The notes: generated by a model from the letters alone, not told the origin. DNA of 64,000 bases from Bifidobacterium canis (GCF_009727065.1 NZ_WNLP01000010.1:1-64000), one strand, 5' to 3'; positions 8,486 to 17,915 are shown, numbered from the stretch's first letter. Numbers and translations are program-made.

Positions 8486-9913
8486 TCAGTCGGCGGATAC
8501 GGTGGTGTGTTTGAGTTCGCCCATCACCGCGTCCGCCAACACGGCCCGTCCGCTCAACACATCGAGTTTGCGTTCGTCCACGCTGTCTCGGGTGACGATC
8601 CGGTGGATCTGCACGATGCGGGTCTGCCCCTGCCGGTCCAACCGTGCGTTCGCCTGCGCCCAATCCTCCAAACTCCACGTCAGATTGAGCCACACGATGA
8701 TATGGCCCGCATGCTGGAGGTTCAACCCGAACTTCGCCTGGGCGGGGTGCGCCGCCAACACCGGCACCTCCCCACGGTTCCACGCATCCACGATGCCGGG
8801 CTCGTCCACGGTGCGCACCCGCTTGCCGTACTTGGCGCGCAACCGGTCCAACTCGTCCCTCAACTGGTAGAACACGAGGATCTGCTCGCCTTGCGACTCC
8901 GCCATGATCCGGTCGAACACGTCAAGTTTGGCCGCATCGTAATGGATGACACGCCCGTCCACACTGTCCTCGTCCGGGTACAAACATCCGGAGGTGAATT
9001 GGACGAGTTTGCCCGCCAGGACGCCGGCGTTGACGGCGGTGACCTGACGGCCGGCCAATTCCAACCACCGTTCGTGTTTGAACCGTTCGTACTCACGGCG
9101 GGTCTGTTCGGGCATATCGACCCAATGGTCGATGATGAGGGGTTTGTCCGGCAACCCTTGGAGTTGTTCGCGTGCGAGCATCGTCAAACAGAACGGTTCG
9201 ATCCGGCGCATGATCCGGTCGAACGCACCGGGACGGGCCCGCCACTCGTACACCACATGCCCGTTGCGCCGCCCGGGCGTGAAATACGTTTCCCGGTACC
9301 GGGTCAACGTGGTCTCCAACGCGCCTGTCGTGTCCAACAGGCGGCATTGCGCCCACAAGTCCATCAACCCTTTCGCGGCCGGGGTGCCCGTCAACCCCAA
9401 CACCCATTGCACCGGGCGCCCATGCCCCGGGTGTTTGGGCGCGTGCGTGCGGTCCTGGCGGCGGCGTTTGAGGATGCGGAACCGGTTGGAGGACGGGTCC
9501 TTGTACCCGGACAGTTCATCCAATACGATCCCGTCCCATGGCCATTGGGCCAGTTCCCGGTCCAACCACCCCAGGTTCTCCTGGTTGATGATCGTCACCG
9601 TCGCCTGTTGGGCCAATGCTTCACGGCGTTGCTTGGCGTTGGATTTCACCCCGCATGCGACCGCCCAGTCCAATGTGTGCGACTGGCGCCATTTGGCCAG
9701 TTCCGCCGGCCAGGTGTTGACCGCTACGGTTTTGGGTGCGACGATCAGGAACCGCCAGTCGGGGTGGAGGCGGTGCATGACGTCCAAAATGGCGATGGTC
9801 GTCAATGTCTTGCCCAACCCCATGTCCAAAAACAGGCCGGCGCCCCCGTGCGTTTGGAACGCGTGGAGGGCGAACAGGACGGCTTGTTTCTGGTATGCGT
9901 GCAATTCCACCAT
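8486..9913 (-). CDS. SNF2-type DEAD-box helicase/ATPase
   Basis: Superfamily 2 DNA-dependent ATPase of the short SNF2 type common on phages and plasmids. Walker A GLGKT is near residue 34, the Walker B/motif II variant LDELSG near 133, motif III LTGTP near 176, and the helicase carboxyl domain ends with the motif VI-like NARLDRQGQ. 475 aa, without accessory domains. It acts on double-stranded DNA, perhaps in replication or repair of the element; the exact role is unknown. ATG 9913 was chosen because MVELHAYQKQAV is the usual start of the family and GCATCA lies nine bases upstream. It is divergent from the tagged gene at 9958. Confidence 0.85.
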   Translation of the reverse strand: MVELHAYQKQAVLFALHAFQTHGGAGLFLDMGLGKTLTTIAILDVMHRLHPDWRFLIVAPKTVAVNTWPAELAKWRQSHTLDWAVACGVKSNAKQRREALAQQATVTIINQENLGWLDRELAQWPWDGIVLDELSGYKDPSSNRFRILKRRRQDRTHAPKHPGHGRPVQWVLGLTGTPAAKGLMDLWAQCRLLDTTGALETTLTRYRETYFTPGRRNGHVVYEWRARPGAFDRIMRRIEPFCLTMLAREQLQGLPDKPLIIDHWVDMPEQTRREYERFKHERWLELAGRQVTAVNAGVLAGKLVQFTSGCLYPDEDSVDGRVIHYDAAKLDVFDRIMAESQGEQILVFYQLRDELDRLRAKYGKRVRTVDEPGIVDAWNRGEVPVLAAHPAQAKFGLNLQHAGHIIVWLNLTWSLEDWAQANARLDRQGQTRIVQIHRIVTRDSVDERKLDVLSGRAVLADAVMGELKHTTVSAD

Positions 9914-9922
9914 GCCCGCTTG

Positions 9923-9948
9923 TGATGCGTCACACGGTGGGCGCATAG
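9923..9948. promoter_or_regulatory. Divergent GCAT-type promoter pair
   Basis: On the minus strand GCATCA (9923-9928) ends nine bases before ATG 9913. On the plus strand GCATAG (9943-9948) ends nine bases before ATG 9958. The two motifs sit 14 bases apart, so the two polymerases would start face-away within 45 bp. A TTGTGA lies 17 bases before the plus motif. Confidence 0.55.
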
Positions 9949-9957
9949 ATGGCGGGC

Positions 9958-11019
9958 ATGAGGACGCAACCACGCAAACCCAAAGGCAGCCCCAACGGCA
10001 CGGGCGGCCAATACGACCATCTCCCCCATGGGCGTGACACGTTGCCGGACCTGGTGCGGGATGTGCCCGATGAGGGCACGCTCCAATCACACCGGGCACG
10101 CCGGGAGTATTACCGGGCCCGTGACAAAGCCGAAAAGGGATGGATGTACATGGACCGGTTCCTCAAGGCGAGCGAACCGGCCGGGGACGGGCATGATTGG
10201 ACAAGCCAACCGGTGTGTTCCCTGGAACGTGAAATGGAACTGGTGGAACGGGCCATTGGCCCCGAGGGCCGGCCCGGCCCGGTGGCCCGCAAGTTCCTCA
10301 TGGTCACCGGTTCACCCAGCCAGGCGCAGGATCTGGCACGCACTTGGGTGAATGGCACCCTGTTGGCGTTGCGCCGTTCCTGCGCGTTGGATCCCACCCG
10401 CTGCTATTCGGAACCGTTGGTGCGTGCCATGTTGGCGCCCGGCACGGTCAAACTCGAACGGATCCTCGCGAAACCCCCGTACCGTTTGTCCGCGCACCGG
10501 TCGCGGATAGGCAACCGGTACCGGGAACGGTTGGACGCGTACAAGCGGGAGCATGGCCGTGTCGATGACCGGATCCGTGACCGGGTGTGGGATGAGACGT
10601 TGGCGGATTATGTCGAGGAGAAGATGGCGTCGGGGGTGAGCATGGGCGGCGGTTTGTATTATTCCAACGGCCAGGACGCGAATCCGAGGCATGCGCATGT
10701 GCGCCGGGCCATGGAACAGGGGTTGCCGGTGCCGGTGCGGCGCAACCCGGATGGTTCGGTGTTCAACGGGCGTGCCGATTATGAGCGGATCCTCGCGGAT
10801 TTCCGTTCCCAGTTGCACCAGCATTCCCTGGAGGCGGACCGGGCGTCGTTCGGGTTCGACCCGGCGGCCGATGAGGGACGGGTGGATACGTCCGGGGTGG
10901 ATCTGGTCAAAGTGTTCCAACAGGCCGCTAGGCAAGGCCATGATTTGAATGTGCTGGCGGATACATTGCACTTGGATGATGCCATGCGTCAACGGGTGAT
11001 GGCGGCCGCGTGCACCTGA
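9958..11019 (+). CDS. Tagged hypothetical protein (RKPKGSPNGTGGQYD N-terminus)
   Basis: The protein begins MRTQP then RKPKGSPNGTGGQYD, followed about 10 residues later by TLPDL. The same tag begins four other proteins in the window (35788, 36563, 52166, 62879) whose remaining sequences are not similar. The rest (about 330 aa) is charged and helical with many Arg residues, no membrane segment and no recognised domain. ATG 9958 is nine bases after GCATAG and lacks a ribosome site; ATG 9949 in frame is an alternative. Confidence 0.65.
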   Translation: MRTQPRKPKGSPNGTGGQYDHLPHGRDTLPDLVRDVPDEGTLQSHRARREYYRARDKAEKGWMYMDRFLKASEPAGDGHDWTSQPVCSLEREMELVERAIGPEGRPGPVARKFLMVTGSPSQAQDLARTWVNGTLLALRRSCALDPTRCYSEPLVRAMLAPGTVKLERILAKPPYRLSAHRSRIGNRYRERLDAYKREHGRVDDRIRDRVWDETLADYVEEKMASGVSMGGGLYYSNGQDANPRHAHVRRAMEQGLPVPVRRNPDGSVFNGRADYERILADFRSQLHQHSLEADRASFGFDPAADEGRVDTSGVDLVKVFQQAARQGHDLNVLADTLHLDDAMRQRVMAAACT

Positions 11020-11062
11020 ACGGGGGCGGGACGCATGGCGTGTGCGATATTATTACGGGTAC

Positions 11063-11087
11063 GGCAGGGGGCGGGACGCCCCCTGCC
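11063..11087 (+). terminator. Perfect GC hairpin between two plus genes
   Basis: An 11-bp stem (GGCAGGGGGCG with CGCCCCCTGCC) and 3-base loop, 44 bases after the stop at 11019. No T-run follows, so it may attenuate rather than end transcription into the next gene. Confidence 0.45.
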
Positions 11088-11117
11088 GCTCTTATGGCAT
11101 GGAAAGGCAGGGGCGTC

Positions 11118-11555
11118 ATGAAAGAGCCGCGGTGGAATCCGTTCGTCGCGTTGGGCAAACTCCTCTTCGCCTTGGTGCTGATCGGTGTGGTCCTTGCGTT
11201 CATGTCCGGGGCGGTGCTGTGGGGCATCATCAAAGCGATATGGCCGTTCCTGGTCGTGGCCGGCGTCGTGGGGGCCATCATGTTCCTGGTCGACGTGGAC
11301 CGGGAGAAGAAACAGCGGATGATGGCTGAACAGGCCGCACGGCAAGCGGCATGGGAGGCGGAACAGGCCCGGTTGGCGGCGTTGCCCAAACCACCCGCGC
11401 CCGGGGTGCCTCCCACGGGGCAAAGCGAGGGACGGTGGACGGTGGATTACTGGCCGCCATTGACCCAATCCACACCAATGCGCCCCTTATCGGTGGCGGC
11501 CGACAGTGTGGCGGCACCGGTGGTGATGCCGCCAACCGGGTCACCATCCCATTGA
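11118..11555 (+). CDS. Small membrane protein with coiled-coil tail
   Basis: 145 aa. Two adjacent hydrophobic segments (about residues 11-38 and 40-58) are followed by an Ala/Glu/Gln-rich helix (QRMMAEQAARQAAWEAEQA) and a Pro-rich end. ATG 11118 follows GGAAAGG at somewhat long distance. It could be a small subunit of the conjugation machinery, but there is no family evidence. The last ~110 bases overlap the 3' end of the gene on the other strand. Confidence 0.6.
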   Translation: MKEPRWNPFVALGKLLFALVLIGVVLAFMSGAVLWGIIKAIWPFLVVAGVVGAIMFLVDVDREKKQRMMAEQAARQAAWEAEQARLAALPKPPAPGVPPTGQSEGRWTVDYWPPLTQSTPMRPLSVAADSVAAPVVMPPTGSPSH

Positions 11556-12163
11556 TGCGAACGCGTCCGCCGGATCCGTTGGGGTGGTGTGGGTGGCGTT
11601 GGGGTGGCGTCCACCACTTGCACCGGTGTGCGCCCCTCCTCCCCCGGTTCGCCAGAGGTGTCGGTGTCGGTGATGCCCAACAGGTGTTGGGCAAACCCGA
11701 TGGCGCCATGGGAGGTGAACAGTTCATCGACCGCGTCCTCGTCCAAACTGGCCGCAACCTGCGCTTTGCGTGGCGGGGTGTATTTCACGCCCGGCGGCAG
11801 CACGCCATGCAACTGTGTTTCCACCAGCACACGCAACCAGCCGTCCGTGACCAGTTCAGGGTCGGCCACCGGCAGCGTCAACGTCATATCCACATGCCCA
11901 TGCTCCTGCAACCATTCACCCAACGCCACGGTGTCCGACACACTGTAACGGCCATGTTGGCCGCCACGGCTCAACGACACGCGCCCTATGCGTTGGCCAT
12001 TTACCATGATGTCCTCGGGTTGGCCGGCGGTGAGACGGTCCTCCTGCGCGGCCTTGCAGGCCCGCTCCACCATGTCCCACCGTTCCTTGTACGCCTTGGC
12101 CACACCGATGGCGGCCCGCAACTGCGCGTCCGACAAGCCGCTCACATCCATCACACGATCCAT
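11447..12163 (-). CDS. Hypothetical protein, 238 aa
   Basis: ATG 12163 is preceded by GGGAAAGGAGCG. The amino half is helical and charged (SDAQLRAAIGVAKAYKERWD). The middle resembles a phage- or plasmid-type host-nuclease-inhibitor fold in composition only. The carboxyl tail is Pro/Thr-rich. No domain was recognised. It overlaps the convergent 11118-11555 gene tail-to-tail. Confidence 0.6.
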   Translation of the reverse strand: MDRVMDVSGLSDAQLRAAIGVAKAYKERWDMVERACKAAQEDRLTAGQPEDIMVNGQRIGRVSLSRGGQHGRYSVSDTVALGEWLQEHGHVDMTLTLPVADPELVTDGWLRVLVETQLHGVLPPGVKYTPPRKAQVAASLDEDAVDELFTSHGAIGFAQHLLGITDTDTSGEPGEEGRTPVQVVDATPTPPTPPQRIRRTRSHQWDGDPVGGITTGAATLSAATDKGRIGVDWVNGGQ

Positions 12164-12256
12164 GACGCCCGCTCCTTTCCCATACGCCTCATGGCACGCA
12201 CCCCACGTATAGGGTGCGCCAGCGTATCATGCGTCCGCATCAACGTTTCACTCCCC

Positions 12257-12874
12257 CTACTCCATGGGCAGGCGGGTGCCGGCCGGCCCCAAGTGTTGCG
12301 CGGAGTACGCGTCCACCAACCCAGTCAGATCATTGCCGCCATGCATGGAGTCCACGACCATGCGGCACATGCGCACACGCATCATGTCCCCCATGAGCCA
12401 TGCGAGGAACATGCGCAACGACCAGGCGCCCGCGGACCGGTCGAACCGGGCGAGCTGCCCGTCCAACATGGCCAGATCCACACCGGGCCGCCAACCGGGA
12501 GTGAAACACGCGAATCCGTCACCCGCGCCATGCACCATGTCCAGCATGCCAGCCATGCCCACCTGTGGTTGGGTGACGCTGGCCGCGGCGGCGTACACGA
12601 ACGCGGGATCGGAGAACGCGGTGTCCAACACCCCTATGGTCCACGGGTTGGGCGCCAAATCGGGCGCGTGCAGCACCCGCACCCATTCGGCCGCCATCAT
12701 GTCCCCGGTGACGGTGTCCTCACGCAACGCCATGCACACCATGCGCGGCGCATGCGCCTCCACCGGCATACCGGCCGGTTCCTCTACATGTGCCGGTTCC
12801 ACAGTTGGTGTGGTGGTGGAGGCGGGTTCGTGGGCTGGTGCAACCCCATCATCATGTTTGTTGAACAATCTCAT
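12257..12874 (-). CDS. Hypothetical protein, ~205 aa
   Basis: It starts MRLFNKHDDG at ATG 12874, nine bases after GCATCA; a GTG six bases upstream is the alternative. The Pro/Thr/Glu-rich amino region (to residue ~45) is probably disordered and is followed by an Ala/Met-rich helical domain. It lies immediately downstream of the VirB4-type gene on the same strand, separated by 23 bases that hold the motif. Function unknown; the context suggests a conjugation accessory protein. Confidence 0.6.
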   Translation of the reverse strand: MRLFNKHDDGVAPAHEPASTTTPTVEPAHVEEPAGMPVEAHAPRMVCMALREDTVTGDMMAAEWVRVLHAPDLAPNPWTIGVLDTAFSDPAFVYAAAASVTQPQVGMAGMLDMVHGAGDGFACFTPGWRPGVDLAMLDGQLARFDRSAGAWSLRMFLAWLMGDMMRVRMCRMVVDSMHGGNDLTGLVDAYSAQHLGPAGTRLPME

Positions 12875-12883
12875 GCCCACCGG

Positions 12884-12889
12884 TGATGC
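12884..12889 (-). promoter_or_regulatory. GCATCA motif 9 bases before ATG 12874
   Basis: GTGACGCATCACCGGTGGGC then ATG on the minus strand. The same downstream bases (CCRGTGGGC) recur after the GCATCA at 38140. Confidence 0.5.
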
Positions 12890-12897
12890 GTCACAAT

Positions 12898-15492
12898 TCA
12901 GATCAGATCCTGGCTGATGCGCACCTCCACGGGGATCGCGGACCCGTCCACACCCATGTAGTAACAGATCGTGCCACGCAGCAAGCGTCCATCGGCCGGG
13001 TCGAACAACGCATACAACGACTGCCAGTCGGGCGCCTCCGACTCCGTGTCCAACACGCGCGCATGCATCATACGCTCATGCAGGCGCCCGTCCTCGGGCT
13101 GGTTGAACAAACGGCACACCGCCTGCGCCTGGCTTTCGCCGGTCGAACCACCCTCGTTCTTCACGCCCATGCCCAACGCCAAACCACGGCCCACGAAATC
13201 CTCCAGGCCCGCGTCCACGAACTCATCGACCTTCTGGCTGGCGAACACCGGCAGATAATGCTGGGCGCGCGCCAAACGGCCCATGCGGGTCACCAATCCC
13301 ACACCGAACTCATCACCCAACAGGCTCCACGCCTCATCGACGATCAGCACCCCGTTGCGGCCCATGATCGCGGCCGTCGCACCCAACGCGGCCATACGCA
13401 CCACCCACCGTTGGATATCCGACACGGCGGACGAACCGGTCTTGTCGGAAATGATGTTCAACGTGCCCGCGCTCAACAAGGTCAACCCCTGGCTGATCGC
13501 CAGACTGCGCCCGCCATGACGGGTGCCATAGATCAGCTGGAACATCGGGTCGGAACGCACCACACGGCGCAACACGGGCGTGATCTGCTCGACCAACGGG
13601 TCGATGCGTTCCGCATCCGAACCCCGGGCCATGTACGCCTCATACGCCATGTCGACCGCCTCACCCAAACAGTCGGCGCCATGCGCCGTTCCATACGACA
13701 CGATCGTCGTCAACGCCAGTTCACGGCCACGGTCGCCGTGTTTGCCGCCGGTGATCTGCGAGAGCATCTCCACGGCCGTCTGCACCCTGTCCGTGCGCAT
13801 CCGGTCGGGGATGCAACGCAACGGGTCGAGGATCCCGTTCGCATCCTCACTGTCCAACCGCACGATCGTGCCGTGGCGTTTGCGCACGAACCCGGTGAAA
13901 TCATCCGAATTGGGTTTCGGGTCCAAAAACACGATGGGGATATGCGGCCTATCCTCCGCCACATGCGGTGCGTACGGGACCATGCGCGGATGCTGGACGC
14001 CGTCCTTGGTGGTGTACGGGTCGGGCAATTGCGCCAATTGGGCCGCGATGTGCAACAACACGCGGGTCTTGCCTGAACCCGTGGCTCCCGTCACCAGCAG
14101 ACACGGCGGATCATGCTTCTCACGCGACTCGAACGGGGACACGTACACCGGTTGCAGATCGGCCTCCGTGAACCCAAGCAGGGCGCCCGGCAGATCACTG
14201 GCCGCGCCGCGGCCCATGTCGTCGCCGGCGACCGAACGGCCGGACAGGCCCGCGTATGCGAGGATCGGCACGGGCCAATACACGGGGCTGGGGTTGAAGG
14301 CCACGGGGCTGCCGATCATCATGTCCTGGAACGCGGCCTCCTGCCGGTCCGGGTTCAACGACACCTCCCCCGGGTACAGCACCTGCGTGGGCCGGTCGAT
14401 GATCTGCGGAATCGCGGCGTGCACCCGCGCGTCGATCAACGTGGGCCATGGCCGCTCCCCCGTCTGGTACACGTCGTTGACGGCGGCGAGCTCACCGGCC
14501 ACACGCACGTTGCGTTTGTGCCCATCCATGGCCTGCTGCATCGCCTTGTCGTACACATTCTCCTTGTCCTTGTCGATTTGTTCACGGCTCATGTCGCCGG
14601 GTTCCAGCAGGCCACGCACCGACAGGCACAACGCGCCCTGTCCGCCGCCACGGCCCTGCGCCAACAGGTTGGCCGCCCAATCCGAGTCCTGCACCTCGCG
14701 TTCGTCCTGCCCCTCGAACGGCAACGCGCCCAGGGAGACGATGGTCATGGGATAGGAATACGGGTTGTGGTCGCGCCATGTGCGGCAATCCCCACCCAGG
14801 TCGAAGAAGCGGGCGGCACGGCGGCATGACTCGTAGTCGGGGAACGTGTGCATGTGCTCGTGTTCGACCATGACGGGCACGATTTCGGGTTTGCGGTCCG
14901 TGCGCCACCATGCCAGGGCACGCCGCATCATCGCGTTGGACGGGACGGTGCAGCCCGCGTCCTGGAACAGTTGCGTGATCGTGTCCCGGTCATGGTCGAA
15001 TGCGGAGTCCTCCACGATGCCCAACGCGTCCAAGCTTGTTATCGTGTTCAACGCGCCCAGCATGCGCCGCCACACGCTGCGCCGTTCCTTGCCTCCCCCG
15101 GTGGACAGGCGCACGCCGATGAGGGTGAAACGGTCGTGGACGGCGGTGTTGTCGTACTCGCGTTGCAACCGGATGCGGCTGGCCATGTCCAGTTTGCCGC
15201 TGGGGACGAATGGTTCGGGGGTGCTGACCGCAAGGATGTGGATTTCCCTATAGAACCCTTTCATCGCTTTGCGGCCGGCGAATGGGATGTGCGGGGTGAG
15301 TTCCGCGATGCGTGGCAGCAGGGTCAACAGTGGGCGCGCGTTGCGTTCCCGGTCCGTCCAGTTGGCGGCGTCCCGGACGGGTGGTTGTGCGGGCAGTTGC
15401 GCGTACAACCATGCGGCGCCGTCCACGGTGCGTACGAACCCGTTGCCCAGATGGCGGGCGCTGGTGCCCGCGTTGCGTATCGTTTCGCTCAT
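12898..15492 (-). CDS. virB4: VirB4/TraC-type conjugation ATPase
   Basis: The large hexameric ATPase that powers type IV secretion at the inner face of the membrane. Walker A GATGSGKT is near residue 467 and Walker B GVLIVDEAW near 717. Between them lies the VirB4-type helical insertion with a Thr/Ser-Gly-Gly region (ITGGKHGDRGRELALTTIV). The amino 400 residues match the less conserved membrane-facing region of the family. 864 aa is within the family range. ATG 15492 is nine bases after GCATAG. The frame is intact. Confidence 0.85.
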   Translation of the reverse strand: MSETIRNAGTSARHLGNGFVRTVDGAAWLYAQLPAQPPVRDAANWTDRERNARPLLTLLPRIAELTPHIPFAGRKAMKGFYREIHILAVSTPEPFVPSGKLDMASRIRLQREYDNTAVHDRFTLIGVRLSTGGGKERRSVWRRMLGALNTITSLDALGIVEDSAFDHDRDTITQLFQDAGCTVPSNAMMRRALAWWRTDRKPEIVPVMVEHEHMHTFPDYESCRRAARFFDLGGDCRTWRDHNPYSYPMTIVSLGALPFEGQDEREVQDSDWAANLLAQGRGGGQGALCLSVRGLLEPGDMSREQIDKDKENVYDKAMQQAMDGHKRNVRVAGELAAVNDVYQTGERPWPTLIDARVHAAIPQIIDRPTQVLYPGEVSLNPDRQEAAFQDMMIGSPVAFNPSPVYWPVPILAYAGLSGRSVAGDDMGRGAASDLPGALLGFTEADLQPVYVSPFESREKHDPPCLLVTGATGSGKTRVLLHIAAQLAQLPDPYTTKDGVQHPRMVPYAPHVAEDRPHIPIVFLDPKPNSDDFTGFVRKRHGTIVRLDSEDANGILDPLRCIPDRMRTDRVQTAVEMLSQITGGKHGDRGRELALTTIVSYGTAHGADCLGEAVDMAYEAYMARGSDAERIDPLVEQITPVLRRVVRSDPMFQLIYGTRHGGRSLAISQGLTLLSAGTLNIISDKTGSSAVSDIQRWVVRMAALGATAAIMGRNGVLIVDEAWSLLGDEFGVGLVTRMGRLARAQHYLPVFASQKVDEFVDAGLEDFVGRGLALGMGVKNEGGSTGESQAQAVCRLFNQPEDGRLHERMMHARVLDTESEAPDWQSLYALFDPADGRLLRGTICYYMGVDGSAIPVEVRISQDLI

Positions 15493-15501
15493 GCCCTGCG
15501 C

Positions 15502-15507
15502 CTATGC
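15502..15507 (-). promoter_or_regulatory. GCATAG motif 9 bases before virB4
   Basis: Minus strand: GTGCGCATAGGCGCAGGGC then ATG 15492. No ribosome site lies between. Confidence 0.55.
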
Positions 15508-15535
15508 GCACACCCCGGTCCCCACCCCCGACTGT

Positions 15536-16013
15536 TTGAAAACAATGGGATCGTTTTTGCCTGCCGCACACCATGGTTTTTATCCCACGGGCCATACGGG
15601 ATCGGGTGGATGGCCTGTGGGTGTGCTTCGGTGACCGCAAAGGGGTCTTCACCGACGCAGTGATGTCGGTGAAGAACACTCAACCTTACTGCCGATTGGT
15701 GTTCGAGGCCCTGAAACCATGTTTCTTCACCGACGCAGTGGCCTTATAAAGGAACCCTTGAAATCGGCTCCCCTATACAAAGACCTTAAAAGTCGGTGCG
15801 TCACCGAAGAAACTTGGCAAACCTCAATCGGCAGTAGGCTAGGAGCCTTCAGTGACATTCGAATGTCGGTGAAGAAACTTACCTTTCTTCACCGACATCG
15901 CTTGTGCGGTCGGTGAAGAAACCTGCATGTCGGTGAAGAAACCTGTGGTGTCACTGCGTCGCCGATCCACCTGGGAAACAAAAACGAACCATTGCGTGCC
16001 ATATTGTTTTCGG
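15536..16013 (+). repeat. ~475-bp composite repeat, copy 1
   Basis: The left boundary is GAAAACAATGGG and the right boundary ATATTGTTTTCGG. The conserved core runs from 15647 (CTTCACCGAC) to about 15966 (GTCGCCGATC). It holds seven full TTCACCGAC/GTCGGTGAA boxes, two partial ones (AAGTCGGTGCGTCACCGA) and the central blocks TATAAAGGAACCC and AAGACCTTAAAAGTCGG. It fills almost the whole gap between virB4 and the HNH gene. The core is nearly identical to copy 2. No ORF follows the conservation. Confidence 0.85.
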
Positions 16014-16068
16014 CCGTGGGGAGTGAAAAACCGCCCCCCGACCGGGGGTGGCGCGTGGGTGTTGGCGT

Positions 16069-17000
16069 TCATTCGGCGGCGCATTGGGCGAGGAACGTGA
16101 CCGTCTGCTGTTTCTCACGGGCGGTCATGCTCAACGCCCAATCGTGTTTGATCCGCGCCCGGTGCGCCATGTAGTCGCATTGGTACGCGGTGTTGTCCGG
16201 CAGCCAGATGTCGGGCGCCACCGTGTTCGACGCGCTGCGGTAGCGGGCGGTGCCGTTGAAATCCACCCCCACACCCTTCGCCATGTTCGCCGGCCCGTCC
16301 GACGCCACCAACACATCCGCACTGTTCGCATACGCCACCCGTTTGGCTTGCGGCCAGTCGCGCGCGCCGGACGCGTACGCGTCCAACAGGGCGACCACAT
16401 GGTCTATCTGCACCTTGGCGCTGGTCGTGCGCCCCCTGGTGAACGTGATGTCACGGCCGGTGTACGGGTCATGGAGCATGCCGGCGGTGACCCGGCACTG
16501 CCGGTCACGCGCCACCCCCGTCAGATCGCGCGCGAGAATGGCGTCACGGGTCGTGGCCTGCCCGCACCCGGTGGGCTGCCACCCGCCGAACTGGCTCTCC
16601 CGGTCATAGCCGCCCGGGCGGCCTTGGCCACCGGGACTGTGTCCAACAGGTTCAACGCCTGGCGGTACGACGCCTTGTCCCCCGATGGTTGCCGCGGTTG
16701 CGTCTGCGATGGTTCGGGCGTGGGCTCGGATGGTGTGGCGGGCGTGGCGGGCCGGTCGGGTGCGGGTGTGCTGGCGGACGGGGCCGGGGTGGGTATGGTG
16801 ACCGCATCCGGGTTGTGTTCCAACCGTTCATGTTGGGGCCACAAATCCGACAGGCCGGCATTCGGGTCGCCTATCCCGGTGGTTTCGCTGAATGTGCGCC
16901 ATGCAGGTGTGGCCACCAGCAGGATGGCGCACATGAGGATGAGCAGACAGACGACAACGCCATCCATGATGGGGTGTTTGGGACCGGTGCCACGCGCCAT
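16069..17000 (-). CDS. Membrane-anchored HNH nuclease (DUF1524/GmrSD C-terminal type), one frame break
   Basis: The protein starts with an amino-terminal membrane segment (about residues 10-30, MDGVVVCLLILMCAILLVA). A Pro/Thr/Ser-rich linker follows, then a nuclease domain. In the first frame the reading reaches VAKAARA. Adding one base in the CGGGCGG tract (16611-16620) continues with GYDRESQFGGW, the characteristic opening of this HNH family. LARDLTG, HDPYTGRDI and the catalytic VQIDHVVAL follow. Restored length is about 310 aa. The domain would lie outside the membrane, which is unusual for a DNase on a conjugative element. ATG 17000 follows AAGGAGC and lies 17 bases after the preceding gene. 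Confidence 0.8.
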
Positions 17001-17017
17001 GATCGCAATGCTCCTTG

Positions 17018-17311
17018 TTATTCGGGGATGATGAACGGGGCCTGCACCAGGTCAAGCAGCCAGTTGCCCAGCGGCGCCAACCCGTGCAGGGAGATGCCCA
17101 ACGCGCCCAACAGCCCGTAGATAAGGATGAACACCATGACGGCGCTGATGGCGCGCAGGGCTGCGCGCATCGCGCTCATGGTGCGGGCCATGGCGAACCC
17201 GGCGAGCAGGGCGATGATGAGGACGAGGGCGAAGAGCATGAGGCTGCCGGGGTTGAGGATGTTCGCCCAGAACATGCGCCATGCGTGGGTGAGAAGATCG
17301 AGAAGGCTCAT
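17018..17311 (-). CDS. Small two-helix membrane protein
   Basis: 97 aa with two strongly hydrophobic segments (LMLFALVLIIALLAGFAMA and ISAVMVFILIYGLLGALG). ATG 17311 follows AAAGGCGG. It is the first gene of a two-gene unit with the membrane-anchored nuclease. Size and topology resemble VirB2/VirB3-class subunits of type IV secretion systems, but sequence alone does not decide. Confidence 0.6.
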   Translation of the reverse strand: MSLLDLLTHAWRMFWANILNPGSLMLFALVLIIALLAGFAMARTMSAMRAALRAISAVMVFILIYGLLGALGISLHGLAPLGNWLLDLVQAPFIIPE

Positions 17312-17356
17312 CAAAGCACCGCCTTTACCGGAAATTGCAGGGGTATCGCCATGCGG

Positions 17357-17362
17357 CTATGC
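17357..17362 (-). promoter_or_regulatory. GCATAG motif before the 17311 unit
   Basis: Minus strand GGGCGCATAG, about 45 bases before ATG 17311. A leader carrying a ribosome site would follow, so this is the leadered version of the motif. Confidence 0.4.
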
Positions 17363-17391
17363 GCCCACCCGCCCAACACCACCCCCCATGT

Positions 17392-17866
17392 CGAAACAAT
17401 ACGGTGGGTATTGCAGGAATCCGGATGCGGTTTTCCACGGATCGGCCAGCGCCGATGGGTATGGTTGTTTTCTTCGGTTGCACCGGCCACAGGGGTGTCT
17501 TCACCGACGCGGTGATGTCGGTGAAGAGTGGCTAACCCTACTGCCGATTGGTATTGATGGCTTCAAAACCATGTTTCTTCACCGACGCAGTGGCCTTATA
17601 AAGGAACCCTTGAAATCGGCTCCTCTATAGAAAGACCTTAAAAGTCGGTGCGTCACCGAAGAAACTTACTAAACCTCAATTAGCAGTAGGGTTAGGAGCC
17701 TTCAGTGACATTCGAATGTCGGTGAAGAAACTTACCTTTCTTCACCGACATCGCCTGTGCGGTCGGTGAAGAAACCTGCATGTCGGTGAAGAAACCCGGG
17801 ATGTCACTGCGTCGCCGATCGCCGTGCAACGAAAAAACAATGGATTGAAATACGTATTGTTTTCGG
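17392..17866 (+). repeat. ~475-bp composite repeat, copy 2
   Basis: Left end CGAAACAATACGGTGGGTATTG. Right end CGAAAAAACAATGG followed by ACGTATTGTTTTCGG, each itself an inverted repeat. The core from 17499 to about 17820 is nearly identical to copy 1, including the TTATAAAGGAACCC and CCTTAAAAGTCGG blocks. It lies in the divergent gap between the minus-strand 17311 unit and the plus-strand operon at 18306. Confidence 0.85.
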
Positions 17867-17915
17867 TGGTCGCAAGAAAAAACGGGCGGTGCGTATGTGG
17901 GTCAGGTCCCGTGAC

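Noticed and set aside
11983..11990. CTATGCG inside the 11447-12163 gene
   Set aside because: Internal to a coding region with no start nearby; probably chance.
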